Shown piece after piece: positions 1-6,555 of a DNA stretch of 9,701 nt. Position 1 is the first letter of the stretch; each line of letters opens with the position of its first letter. The stretch is from Sulfurimonas sp. (GTDB lineage Bacteria; Campylobacterota; Campylobacteria; Campylobacterales; Sulfurimonadaceae), in assembly GCA_026988735.1 (NCBI GenBank), contig JALSKR010000232.1:1-9701 (forward strand), given 5' to 3'. The notes beneath the pieces were generated by a model. The model ran no database searches, was not told the origin of the DNA, and saw only the letters and a program-made list of their open reading frames with translations. The translations under genes and the position numbers were made by a program.

Positions 1-38
1 TTAAAATCTGCACTGTAACTTTTTCTCTTTTTACTCAT
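1..38 (-). CDS. IS3-family transposase OrfA, N-terminal fragment (truncated by window edge)
   Basis: Only the first 12 codons are present, reading MSKKRKSYSADF. This Lys/Arg-rich opening followed by Tyr-Ser-x-x-Phe is the typical start of IS3-family OrfA, the small helix-turn-helix protein that binds the element's ends and is normally joined to the OrfB integrase by a -1 frameshift. A Shine-Dalgarno sequence AGGGA lies six bases before the ATG, which supports this start. A possible -10, TACAAT on the minus strand at 70-65, lies about 27 bases upstream of the start. The identification rests on a very short stretch, and whether the transposase is intact cannot be judged here. Confidence 0.6.
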   Translation of the reverse strand, partial: MSKKRKSYSADF

Positions 39-64
39 TTCTTATCCCTATATTTTCTATTTCA

Positions 65-93
65 ATTGTAACATTTTGAAATTAAATTTGAAA
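65..93 (-). promoter_or_regulatory. Possible promoter of the IS transposase
   Basis: On the minus strand TACAAT (70-65) follows a weak TTTCAA (93-88) with a 17-base spacer. Transcription would begin near 58, giving a leader of about 20 bases that contains the AGGGA ribosome site. The -35 match is poor, so this is a tentative call. Confidence 0.3.
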
Positions 94-131
94 ATTTACT
101 GGTTCGATTTTTGGGGTTCATTATATTATGA

Positions 132-182
132 CTTTAGTCTGGGCTGAAAGTGGCAACCAAATTACAACACTCGGCACTACAG
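132..182. repeat. Decayed copy of the palindromic intergenic repeat
   Basis: These 51 bases align without gaps to the reverse complement of 9467-9517, the core of the intact palindromic element at the other end of the window. By my count about three quarters of positions agree, including the unbroken shared block GGCTGAAAGTGGCAA at 142-156. The outer GC-rich arms are largely lost. Fragments that resemble them remain nearby, for example AAAGTACCGATTTCGG at 225-240. This copy lies in the non-coding stretch 121-248 between the IS end and the nusA stop codon, where I see no gene. Confidence 0.6.
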
Positions 183-248
183 AAAAAAATTTAGTTTTTC
201 TCACAAGTCATGCTTTAGCATAGAAAGTACCGATTTCGGGAAACTTTT

Positions 249-1385
249 CTAGCTAAAAAGTGCCTCGAGTGCGTCTACGCTCTCTTTCTTCTCTTCGACT
301 GTGCCATCCTCATTTGTAGTGACTGCATCATTTTCAACAAGCTCTATCTGCATACCTGTGAGCATGGAAGCGAGACGGATATTGATACCGCTTTTTCCTA
401 TTGCTTTGCTTTTTTGATCAGCCGGAAGTGTGATGATGGCTTTTTCATTTTCGCCATCTTCATTTTTCACAATCTCTACATGAGAGATAATGGCCGGACT
501 CATCGTACGTGATACAAAAAGTTCAGGAATGGTTGTGTACTCTATACAGTCAATGTTTTCTCCGATGAGTTCCTGGCTTACCGCATTGATACGCACACCT
601 TTGACACCGACTGTTGCACCGACAGCATCCACTTGCGGGTGTGTGCTTAAAAGAGCGATTTTTGCTCTCTCTCCCGGAATACGAGCTGATTTTTCTATGA
701 TAACAGACCCTTCTGCAATTTCTGGTACTTCAAGCTCTAAAAGAGCTTCTAAAAACTTAGGAGATGTACGAGAAAGCTCGATTTGCATTCCGTTTTCTTT
801 GTCCATATTTACACGTCTTACAACCGCTTTTATATGATCACCCACTTCAAAGATTTCACCTTTTATACGGCTTTTCATCGGTAAAACCGCACGAATTTCA
901 TCTACTTCTATATATGTGTTGTTTTGTGCATCAACACGTGTCACACGACCACTGACAAGTGTGCCGACTTTTGATTTGTATTTGTTGTAAATTTCATCTT
1001 CGACAAGTCTCTGTATATGATACTCTATCTCACGGTGAAGTTGTGAAGCGGCAGTTCTGCCGTAGTCTTCAAGATCATGATCAATTTGAAGTTGATCACC
1101 AATTTCTACCTGATCATCATACTCTTTTGCTTCGGTAAGTGAAATATATGCAGGAGCAATTTCTTCATCCTGAAGTTTTTCGTCATCATCCGCAACAACT
1201 GTGATTGTCTGGATAATTTTTAAATTTTTTGTATCTTCGTCAACATGTGCTTCAAAAGCAAAGTTTTGTCCGATGACTCTTTTTGCAGTTTGCACAAAAG
1301 CCGTTTTGAGTGCTTCCATTACTTTTTCTGGCTGTAAACCTTTTTCATGTCCGATTGCTTCGGCTATATCTAAAATTTTTTCCAT
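249..1385 (-). CDS. nusA: Transcription elongation/termination factor NusA
   Basis: NusA binds RNA polymerase and nascent RNA in the cytoplasm, and modulates pausing, intrinsic termination and antitermination. The 378-residue product has an N-terminal RNA-polymerase-binding domain (about 1-130), an S1 domain (about 137-205, GTLVSGRVTRVD...), a KH1 domain (about 234-285, with PGERAKIAL) and a KH2 domain with the loop IGKSGINIR at 329-337. A short acidic tail ends the protein. It lacks the two C-terminal acidic repeats of the longer E. coli protein, as usual in this phylum. AAGGA lies seven to eight bases before the ATG. It is transcribed divergently from the HP0268-miaB unit. The arrangement nusA / HP0268-family / miaB / DUF374 matches what I recall of Campylobacter jejuni (Cj0460 to Cj0457c). 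No clear terminator follows the stop codon. Confidence 0.97.
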   Translation of the reverse strand: MEKILDIAEAIGHEKGLQPEKVMEALKTAFVQTAKRVIGQNFAFEAHVDEDTKNLKIIQTITVVADDDEKLQDEEIAPAYISLTEAKEYDDQVEIGDQLQIDHDLEDYGRTAASQLHREIEYHIQRLVEDEIYNKYKSKVGTLVSGRVTRVDAQNNTYIEVDEIRAVLPMKSRIKGEIFEVGDHIKAVVRRVNMDKENGMQIELSRTSPKFLEALLELEVPEIAEGSVIIEKSARIPGERAKIALLSTHPQVDAVGATVGVKGVRINAVSQELIGENIDCIEYTTIPELFVSRTMSPAIISHVEIVKNEDGENEKAIITLPADQKSKAIGKSGINIRLASMLTGMQIELVENDAVTTNEDGTVEEKKESVDALEALFS

Positions 1386-1461
1386 AGGTGTTTCCTTAGT
1401 GTTTTTAAGAAATCTGACATTAATAATTGCGATGTGGGGGATTTCTTAATTGAAGTGTATA

Positions 1462-1486
1462 ATTGTATCTAAAATCTACTAAAAAT
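1462..1486 (-). promoter_or_regulatory. Probable nusA promoter
   Basis: On the minus strand the T-rich element TTTTTAGTAGAT is followed after six bases by TACAAT (1467-1462). Transcription would start near 1455, giving a leader of about 70 bases before nusA. Support comes from the opposing promoter, which has the same T-rich element and the same six-base gap before its own -10. Confidence 0.5.
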
Positions 1487-1511
1487 AGCTTTAACCAAAT
1501 TTTTAGTAGAT
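1474..1511. repeat. Perfect 13-bp inverted repeat between two divergent promoters
   Basis: ATCTACTAAAAAT at 1474-1486 is the exact reverse complement of 1499-1511, with a 12-base centre. Each arm forms the T-rich upstream part of one of the two outward-facing promoters. It could be a shared regulator-binding site, or duplicated promoter-upstream DNA read by RNA polymerase itself. The dyad itself is certain; its function is inferred. Confidence 0.7.
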
Positions 1512-1523
1512 ATTTACTATAAT
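1499..1523 (+). promoter_or_regulatory. Promoter of the HP0268-miaB transcription unit
   Basis: A consensus TATAAT lies at 1518-1523, six bases after the T-rich element TTTTTAGTAGAT. There is no TTGACA-like -35, which is normal for the housekeeping sigma factor in Campylobacterota, where periodic T-tracts take that role. Transcription would begin near 1530, about 26 bases before the first ATG, leaving room for the AAGGA ribosome site at 1545-1549. Confidence 0.65.
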
Positions 1524-1555
1524 GCAAGACTTTTAATAATAAACAAGGACAAGTA

Positions 1556-1801
1556 ATGGATTTAAAATTTGCAAGAACTGATTTAGAAGCAAAACCGAAA
1601 AAAGTTGATTTAGCTAAATTGGATGCAGAAGTAGAAAAAAATGAGAGTATAATATTTTATTTTGACAGAGAAAATTCACATAAAGATTTACTCGAACTGC
1701 AAGACCATTACGAAGCAATGGGAAAAAGTTTTTATATGAGTGAAGTAAAGTACGGGTTGTCAGACAATGACTACATGTACCAAGTTCACATCATGAGCTA
1801 A
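1556..1801 (+). CDS. HP0268-family small protein
   Basis: This 81-residue protein resembles HP0268, a small single-domain protein found across Campylobacterota. The Helicobacter pylori member has been reported to have nuclease activity, but the role in the cell is not settled. Recognisable here are the central [17 protein letters not shown] segment (about 32-48) and the C-terminal YMYQVHIM, with an acidic and lysine-rich N-terminal third. It has no signal peptide, membrane segment or cysteine, so it should be cytoplasmic. AAGGA at 1545-1549 sits six bases before the ATG, which fixes the start. It is the first gene after the promoter and ends 10 bases before miaB, an adjacency also seen in H. 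pylori (HP0268-HP0269). That adjacency suggests a link to RNA metabolism but does not prove one. Confidence 0.85.
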   Translation: MDLKFARTDLEAKPKKVDLAKLDAEVEKNESIIFYFDRENSHKDLLELQDHYEAMGKSFYMSEVKYGLSDNDYMYQVHIMS

Positions 1802-1811
1802 AGAGCAGTTT

Positions 1812-3116
1812 ATGAGTAAAAAGTTATTTATTGAAACCCTGGGTTGTGCTATGAACTCTCGTGACTCTGAACATATGATAGCACAGTTACGCGAAAAAGA
1901 GGGCTATGAAACGACACAGACCCTTGAAGAGGCCGACCTTATTTTGATAAATACCTGTTCTGTGAGAGAACGTCCTGTTCATAAGCTGTTTTCCGAGCTT
2001 GGCGGTTTTAACAAACGAAAAAAACCTTCGGCTAAAATCGGTGTTTGTGGCTGTACCGCTTCTCATCTCGGTGAAGAGATCATAAAACGAGCACCCTATG
2101 TAAACTTTGTTTTGGGGGCTAGAAATGTTTCTAAAATTAGTGAAGTTTTACATAAAGACAAAGCTGTGGAGATAGATATAAATTATGATGAAAGTGAATT
2201 TGCTTTTGATGATTTCAGGACATCTCCCTATAAAGCATATATTAATATTTCAATAGGCTGTGACAAGCGGTGTACCTTTTGTATTGTTCCAAAAACACGA
2301 GGTGATGAAATTTCCATCCCTGATGAACTCATTCTAAATGAAGCAAAACGTGCTGTAGCAAACGGAGCAAAAGAGGTTTTTTTACTTGGACAAAATGTTA
2401 ACAATTACGGTCGTCGTTTTTCATCCAGTGAGCATGAAAAAGTAAACTTTACAGAGCTTTTAAGACGCCTTTCCAAGATAGAAGGCTTAGAGCGTATCCG
2501 TTTTACATCGCCGCATCCCTTTCACATGGATGATGAATTTATAGAAGAGTTTGCCAAAAACCCTAAAATCTGCAAATCTATGCATATGCCACTGCAAAGC
2601 GGTTCAAGCAAAGTGCTCAAAGATATGAAACGCGGGTATACAAAAGAGTGGTTTTTGAACCGTGTACAAAAATTACGCGCAGAGTGCCCTGATGTAAGCA
2701 TATCAACGGACATTATCGTGGCTTTTCCGGGTGAGAGTGATGAAGATTTTGCAGATACAATTGATGTGATGAAACAGGTGAAGTTTGATCAGATTTTTTC
2801 ATTCAAGTATTCTCCCCGTCCCGAAACAGAAGCACAGCATTTTACAAATACGGTAGATGAAGAAGTGGCTTCACAGAGGCTTGCGTATCTGCAATCATTA
2901 CATAATGAACTTTTAGATGAAATAAATGCAAAGTATTTAGGACAGACTTTTCGTGTCTATTTTGAAAATTTAAACAAAGACAATTTTGTTTCAGGCAGAA
3001 GTGACAATAACCTTGTAATCAAAGTCAAAGGGAGTGAAGAGTTGTTAGGAGAGTTTAGAGATGTTAAAATTACTTCTATCGGCAGAACAATTTTAACAGG
3101 CGAACTCGTTGCTTAA
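1812..3116 (+). CDS. miaB: tRNA-2-methylthio-N6-isopentenyladenosine(37) synthase MiaB
   Basis: MiaB is a radical-SAM enzyme that adds a methylthio group to C2 of N6-isopentenyladenosine at tRNA position 37, next to the anticodon. The 434-residue product is full length. The N-terminal UPF0004 domain carries the auxiliary iron-sulfur cysteines C12 (TLGCAMN), C49 (NTCSVRE) and C81, with an extra C79. The radical-SAM motif CDKRCTFC gives C151, C155 and C158. The GQNVNNYG motif (about 194-201) is a MiaB hallmark and separates it from RimO. A C-terminal TRAM domain (about 370-434) binds the tRNA. It is the second gene of the plus-strand unit. Its last codons overlap the TTG start of the next gene. 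RimO, its paralogue acting on ribosomal protein S12, is encoded at the other side of the window. Confidence 0.97.
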   Translation: MSKKLFIETLGCAMNSRDSEHMIAQLREKEGYETTQTLEEADLILINTCSVRERPVHKLFSELGGFNKRKKPSAKIGVCGCTASHLGEEIIKRAPYVNFVLGARNVSKISEVLHKDKAVEIDINYDESEFAFDDFRTSPYKAYINISIGCDKRCTFCIVPKTRGDEISIPDELILNEAKRAVANGAKEVFLLGQNVNNYGRRFSSSEHEKVNFTELLRRLSKIEGLERIRFTSPHPFHMDDEFIEEFAKNPKICKSMHMPLQSGSSKVLKDMKRGYTKEWFLNRVQKLRAECPDVSISTDIIVAFPGESDEDFADTIDVMKQVKFDQIFSFKYSPRPETEAQHFTNTVDEEVASQRLAYLQSLHNELLDEINAKYLGQTFRVYFENLNKDNFVSGRSDNNLVIKVKGSEELLGEFRDVKITSIGRTILTGELVA

Positions 3117-3732
3117 GAAGATCAGTCGTTCTCTTGCTCTTTACCTTCTCCCTTTTATAGGCTCTTTGCTTATAAAATTGCTCTATCTTACAAATAAAAA
3201 AGTTTTTCATGCACCTGTAACACTTGGTGAAGAAAACTTTATAATGGCTTGCTGGCACGGGGAACTTTTGATGATCCCCTATGCCTATTTACGCTACAGA
3301 AAAACTCCCCATGTAAAACTCATCATTTCAGATCATTTTGATGGTACACTTATCGCAAAAACACTCAGTTATTTTGGTTTTTCAACGATCCGGGGTTCCA
3401 GCAGACGCAATGCTGCAAGAGCACTTTTACAGGGGATAAAGGCTTTAAAAGAGGGGTATGATTTGGGTATTACTCCAGATGGGCCTAAGGGACCACGGCA
3501 TGAGGTTGCTGACGGTATCATTGTCATGGCACAAAAAGCGGATGTAAAAATTACCCTTGTAGAGATCAAACCGAGCAGTTACTGGCAGCTAAATTCATGG
3601 GATAAGTTTGTAATTCCCAAACCTTTTGGTACAATTACCTACTATATCAGTGATTTGCTGGATATACAGGGGCTTGAACTTGAAGAGGCCAGAGACTTGA
3701 TAAAAAAGGGGTTACTCAGACATGAACAATAA
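3109..3732 (+). CDS. Lysophospholipid acyltransferase-like protein (DUF374)
   Basis: This 207-residue protein belongs to the DUF374 group of the lysophospholipid/lipid-A acyltransferase superfamily. Such proteins are thought to transfer acyl chains onto envelope lipids at the inner membrane. Visible landmarks are a hydrophobic N-terminus (about 8-28), the acyltransferase histidine in CWHGELLM (H50), SDHFDG (74-79), [12 protein letters not shown] (95-106) and [15 protein letters not shown] (122-136), all in family order and at normal length. The start is a TTG overlapping the end of miaB by eight bases. No ATG lies near enough to preserve the N-terminal hydrophobic stretch, and the ribosome site is weak (ACAGG), so translation may be coupled to miaB. 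The exact substrate cannot be told from sequence. DUF374 follows miaB in other Campylobacterota as well. Confidence 0.88.
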   Translation: MLKKISRSLALYLLPFIGSLLIKLLYLTNKKVFHAPVTLGEENFIMACWHGELLMIPYAYLRYRKTPHVKLIISDHFDGTLIAKTLSYFGFSTIRGSSRRNAARALLQGIKALKEGYDLGITPDGPKGPRHEVADGIIVMAQKADVKITLVEIKPSSYWQLNSWDKFVIPKPFGTITYYISDLLDIQGLELEEARDLIKKGLLRHEQ

Positions 3733-4177
3733 ATTTTTTTTTCCGGCTTTGGCTGCTCTTTTTTTAGTAATTATGGGTATCTACTTTTTACTCAATCCCT
3801 CTTATGAAAAGTCCATAGAAGCAAAATATTATTATGAGATTGGTGATTATGAAGAAGCCTACAAACGTGCAAATGAGGCCTTCAGCTTAGATGTATACAA
3901 CCGCATGGCGGCAACAATAATGGCACAGTCCAAAACCTCAATAAAGTATAAAAAATACATAGACCAGGCAAAAGAGTATATGGCTGAGATTAATCTCATA
4001 GCAGCAAAAGAGACCATAAGTGATGCTGACAGAGCAAAAATAAAACTGATGAGTGAGATAATGGTAGATTCTTATAAAAAACTTGCTCCAAGCGTAATTA
4101 CTGATAAAAAGTTAGTACGTGAAGCAGCAAAATATTATAAAGATTTTGAGAAGCTTCTTGAAAAAGTCAATAGATAA
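3722..4177 (+). CDS. Small membrane-anchored TPR-like protein of unknown function
   Basis: I do not recognise a named family. The 151-residue product opens with a short polar stretch and one hydrophobic helix (about residues 5-24). This looks like an uncleaved membrane anchor, with the rest probably outside the cytoplasm. The remainder is helical and rich in Tyr, Ala and Lys. One tetratricopeptide-like helix pair is visible around 35-70 (YYYEIGDYEEAYKRANEAF). The ATG overlaps the end of the upstream gene by 11 bases, with AAGGGG about 10 bases before it. Its end in turn overlaps the recombinase gene. By position it could serve either the envelope-lipid gene before it or the pilus-like genes further on, and the sequence does not decide between them. 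Confidence 0.8.
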   Translation: MNNKFFFPALAALFLVIMGIYFLLNPSYEKSIEAKYYYEIGDYEEAYKRANEAFSLDVYNRMAATIMAQSKTSIKYKKYIDQAKEYMAEINLIAAKETISDADRAKIKLMSEIMVDSYKKLAPSVITDKKLVREAAKYYKDFEKLLEKVNR

Positions 4178-4994
4178 ATATAAAAAAGATTTTCTTACAT
4201 CCTTGGAAGAGCACAGAGGCTATTCTGATTTAACGATAAAAACCTATGCCGATGTTCTCGGTGAAGCATTTGGGCACATAGAGATAGTGCAGGAAAATGG
4301 GCATACAGTTTTGAACTTGATGCCTTACAGGATTTACATCGCTGGTTTAAATGCAAAAACAATCAGTAAAAAATTAAGCGCTGTTCGAAGTTTTGTTGCA
4401 TTTGTACGGGAACAGGGTTTACATGTAACCTTGCATGCGGATGAGAGTATAAAGGTTGCAAAGACACTGCCAAAGCCCATCTCTCATGAACATATTCTGG
4501 AAGCCTTGCAAAAGTGTGATGTAAAAGAAAAACTGCTTGTGAGTATGCTCTATACTTTGGGCTTGCGTATTTCAGAACTTGCATCACTGGAATTGGAAAA
4601 TATTTCTGATGAATGGATACGGGTTATAGGAAAAGGTAATAAACAAAGAGATATACCACTTTTAAAATCAACAAGAAGACTAATTGATGAATATTTGTCA
4701 ACTTTTGTGCTAAAAAAATTTCTTTTTGAAAAAAATGGCGAAAGATTAAGCGAAAATAGTCTAAGATATATGATAACTAAAATATTTAAGCGTGTAGCCT
4801 TGAAAGTCACACCCCACCAGCTTCGCCACTCCTATGCCTCCTCTTTGTTAAACGGAGGTGCACCGATAGTGGATGTCAGTGAACTGTTGGGACATACATC
4901 TATGGCAGCGACGCAGATATATACAAAATTAGGCAGTGCATTGAAACAACAAAATTACAACAAAGCACACCCCTTAGGGGAGAACGAGTGCTGA
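4158..4994 (+). CDS. Xer-type tyrosine recombinase
   Basis: A site-specific recombinase or integrase that cuts and rejoins DNA through a tyrosine-DNA intermediate. The N-terminal core-binding (SAM-like) domain covers about the first 100 residues. The catalytic domain keeps every active-site residue: Arg in LGLRISELASLEL, Lys in GKGNKQRDIP, HQLRH (His-x-x-Arg), His in LLGHTSMAATQIY and the nucleophile Tyr in that same motif. Size and the lack of a third domain fit the XerC/XerD class that resolves chromosome dimers. A phage or island integrase is less likely because the gene lies inside an operon. The start is uncertain. The frame is open back to a GTG at 4119, deep inside the previous gene, and I prefer the TTG at 4158, which gives 278 residues and a 20-base overlap. 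No dif-like site was recognised in the window. Confidence 0.88.
   Translation: MKKSIDKYKKDFLTSLEEHRGYSDLTIKTYADVLGEAFGHIEIVQENGHTVLNLMPYRIYIAGLNAKTISKKLSAVRSFVAFVREQGLHVTLHADESIKVAKTLPKPISHEHILEALQKCDVKEKLLVSMLYTLGLRISELASLELENISDEWIRVIGKGNKQRDIPLLKSTRRLIDEYLSTFVLKKFLFEKNGERLSENSLRYMITKIFKRVALKVTPHQLRHSYASSLLNGGAPIVDVSELLGHTSMAATQIYTKLGSALKQQNYNKAHPLGENEC
4419..4428. repeat. TTACATGTAA palindrome inside the recombinase gene
   Basis: One of five exact copies of this 10-bp palindrome in the window. Here it is read in frame as Leu-His-Val (TTA CAT GTA) in the N-terminal domain of the recombinase. Confidence 0.7.
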
Positions 4995-6025
4995 GCAGAT
5001 TACTGGAATCTTTATACATTAAAGTCCTTGTGAATATTGTTGTCCAAAAAGAGAGTACCCTGGTTCATATAGAGTTATACGGAAAAAAAGGTGTAATTGA
5101 TGAAGTAAACTCTGAATTTCAAACAACCTCTCTTACTACACAAATGTATGATTTTATTTCTGAGTACATGAAGGAGTCTCCTTACTTTTACATAGCTGTT
5201 TTAGATACATCTTTGGTGCAGGGAGCCCTTCTTACCTGTGAAAAAAACAAGTTAGATAATTATTTTGATTTGTCTATGTCAAAATACAAATGCTTTGAGA
5301 ATAAATGGACTTTTTATACTGCAAAAAATGATATTTATGAGATAGAACGCAAATATGAAGATGTTGGGGTTGATATGATATTTTCTCCTTTTGTTCTTTT
5401 GGCAAATTTTTTTCAGGATAAAATCAACGGGAATCTTGCTATGTATGTTCTTGTCCAAAACAATGTTATTTCTGTGGCTATTTTTGAACATTCAAATCTT
5501 CTTTATGCAGAACATTTGGACATGCTTACGTCTGATGAAGCTGAAGATATTACACTTCATGAAGGAATAGATGAAGATATTGATACAAATCTTGACCTGG
5601 ACCTTGATGAAGGCATTGATTTGGAAGATATAAATGTTGATGAAAATGACCTGGATTCTTTAGATGATTTTGGTGATATTGAAGATCTGGATTCTATTGA
5701 GGACATTGATGAGTTTTCAGACTCTAAAGATGTTGAAGAGGAACTGCTGGAGAGTGAGAATGTGTTGCCTGAAGATGAAAAAAATGAATCTTTTAATGAA
5801 GACTATCAACGGTTTACGCTCATTCAGCTGGCTGTTTCACACTTTTACAAAGATGAAAAATATGAAAGCAGATTTGTAGAAAACGTTTATATTGCTGATG
5901 CTGCAGGAGTAACAAACGATTTAAAAAAGTATCTTGAAGAAGAGATGTTTTTTAATGTTTATGTAAGGCAGACTGATCTTGGAGCTGAGTTATGTGAACT
6001 TACAAAACTGGAGCTTGGTTTATGA
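4988..6025 (+). CDS. PilM/GspL-like protein with actin-like fold and a long acidic insertion
   Basis: The 345-residue product has no confident named match. Its layout resembles the cytoplasmic actin-like proteins PilM and GspL-N of type IV pilus and type II secretion platforms. Residues 150-178 follow the pattern of a strand-hairpin with an 'R/E-H-L' end (YVLVQNNVISVAIFEHSNLL). Residues 273-345 (FTLIQLAVSHFY..., VENVYIADAAGVTNDLKKYL, NVYVRQTDLG) match the final helix, strand and small-residue loop of that fold. Between them lies a roughly 90-residue segment (182-272) made largely of Asp, Glu, Leu and Ile. The usual glycine-rich ATP loops are poorly kept, so nucleotide binding is doubtful. There is no membrane segment. 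A GTG start overlaps the recombinase stop, with a strong AGGGGAG at 4976-4982. The next two genes have PilN-like and PilO-like architecture, which is the main support for this reading. Confidence 0.65.
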   Translation: MLSRLLESLYIKVLVNIVVQKESTLVHIELYGKKGVIDEVNSEFQTTSLTTQMYDFISEYMKESPYFYIAVLDTSLVQGALLTCEKNKLDNYFDLSMSKYKCFENKWTFYTAKNDIYEIERKYEDVGVDMIFSPFVLLANFFQDKINGNLAMYVLVQNNVISVAIFEHSNLLYAEHLDMLTSDEAEDITLHEGIDEDIDTNLDLDLDEGIDLEDINVDENDLDSLDDFGDIEDLDSIEDIDEFSDSKDVEEELLESENVLPEDEKNESFNEDYQRFTLIQLAVSHFYKDEKYESRFVENVYIADAAGVTNDLKKYLEEEMFFNVYVRQTDLGAELCELTKLELGL

Positions 6026-6555
6026 AGTACAGCTATATAAAACCAAGAAAAAAGACTCCTGTGACACCGGAATTGCAAATAGTTTTCACTTTTTTTGCGA
6101 TGACACTGCTGATGCTTATTGCTACATATTCATTTTTGCTTTATAAAGATTATACATTTATACAGGATAAGCAATCAATTATAGAACACAAAAAAGAACT
6201 TGAAGCCAGTATTGATCATATGCAGAATCAAATAAATTTTATTCAAAAGCAAAAGGCTTTGGCAGAAAAAATATTTACACAAAATATGGTTTTAAAAGAT
6301 TCGATTGCAAACCTTTTTGATTTAGTGCCACAGCGCATCACACTTTCGCGGGCACAACTTTTAAAAAACGGTTTGATACTCTATGGCATAACACCAAACA
6401 AAGATGTATATAATTTTATGCTCCAGGCGCCGTTACGTTCAATTTTTCATAAAACATACAGCAGTTTTTATCCTGCAAAAAATGGTTGGCTGATGTTTGT
6501 ATCGACAAACTATATGGATGAATCACAAACAGAGGGGCTAGACAGTGAAAATTAA
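6022..6555 (+). CDS. PilN-like inner-membrane platform protein
   Basis: The 177-residue product has a short basic cytoplasmic N-terminus (about 1-18), one membrane helix (19-41), a predicted coiled coil (about 44-90) and a small alpha/beta domain. The last part reads like PilN: IANLFDLVPQRITLSRAQL, then LILYGITPNKDVYNFMLQAPL, then a terminal strand GWLMFVSTN. PilN-type proteins join the cytoplasmic PilM ring to the periplasmic PilO dimer in type IV pilus, type II secretion and competence machines. The ATG overlaps the upstream stop in an ATGA arrangement, with GGAG eight bases before it. The PilN motif usually near the N-terminus that docks into PilM is not recognisable, which fits the PilM-like partner being divergent. 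Overall sequence similarity to known PilN seems low; the call rests on order and architecture. Confidence 0.65.
   Translation: MKYSYIKPRKKTPVTPELQIVFTFFAMTLLMLIATYSFLLYKDYTFIQDKQSIIEHKKELEASIDHMQNQINFIQKQKALAEKIFTQNMVLKDSIANLFDLVPQRITLSRAQLLKNGLILYGITPNKDVYNFMLQAPLRSIFHKTYSSFYPAKNGWLMFVSTNYMDESQTEGLDSEN

Larger units (their letters stand above)
1..120 (-). mobile_element. Left end of an IS3-type insertion sequence (partial)
   Basis: Read on the minus strand, position 120 begins TGAACCCC, a TG-starting end of the kind seen in IS3-family terminal inverted repeats. About 80 bp further in is a start codon opening a reading frame that matches the usual N-terminus of IS3 OrfA proteins. The element leaves the window at position 1, so the second gene, the other terminal repeat and the target-site duplication cannot be seen. 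The outer edge at 120 is inferred from the TGAACC motif and not proven. It sits about 130 bp beyond the end of nusA, against a decayed palindromic repeat. Confidence 0.6.

Noticed and set aside
182..221. Possible nusA terminator (small dyads and a T-run on the minus strand)
   Set aside because: The GAAAAA/TTTTTC stem is nearly all A-T, and the ATGCT/AGCAT dyad has only a two-base centre and lies far from the T-run. Neither is a convincing intrinsic terminator.
490..955. Open frames on the plus strand opposite nusA
   Set aside because: They are shadows of nusA codons: no family resemblance, no ribosome sites, and nusA is clearly the real gene.
829..1120. Cluster of GATC sites in nusA
   Set aside because: Mostly explained by Asp-Gln and Asp-His codons in the acidic N-terminal domain; no regular spacing or palindromic extension.
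5664..5879. Alternative frame inside the acidic segment of the PilM-like gene
   Set aside because: A by-product of the repetitive GAT/GAA codons; the translation is a Leu/Lys/Met-rich sequence with no recognisable motif.
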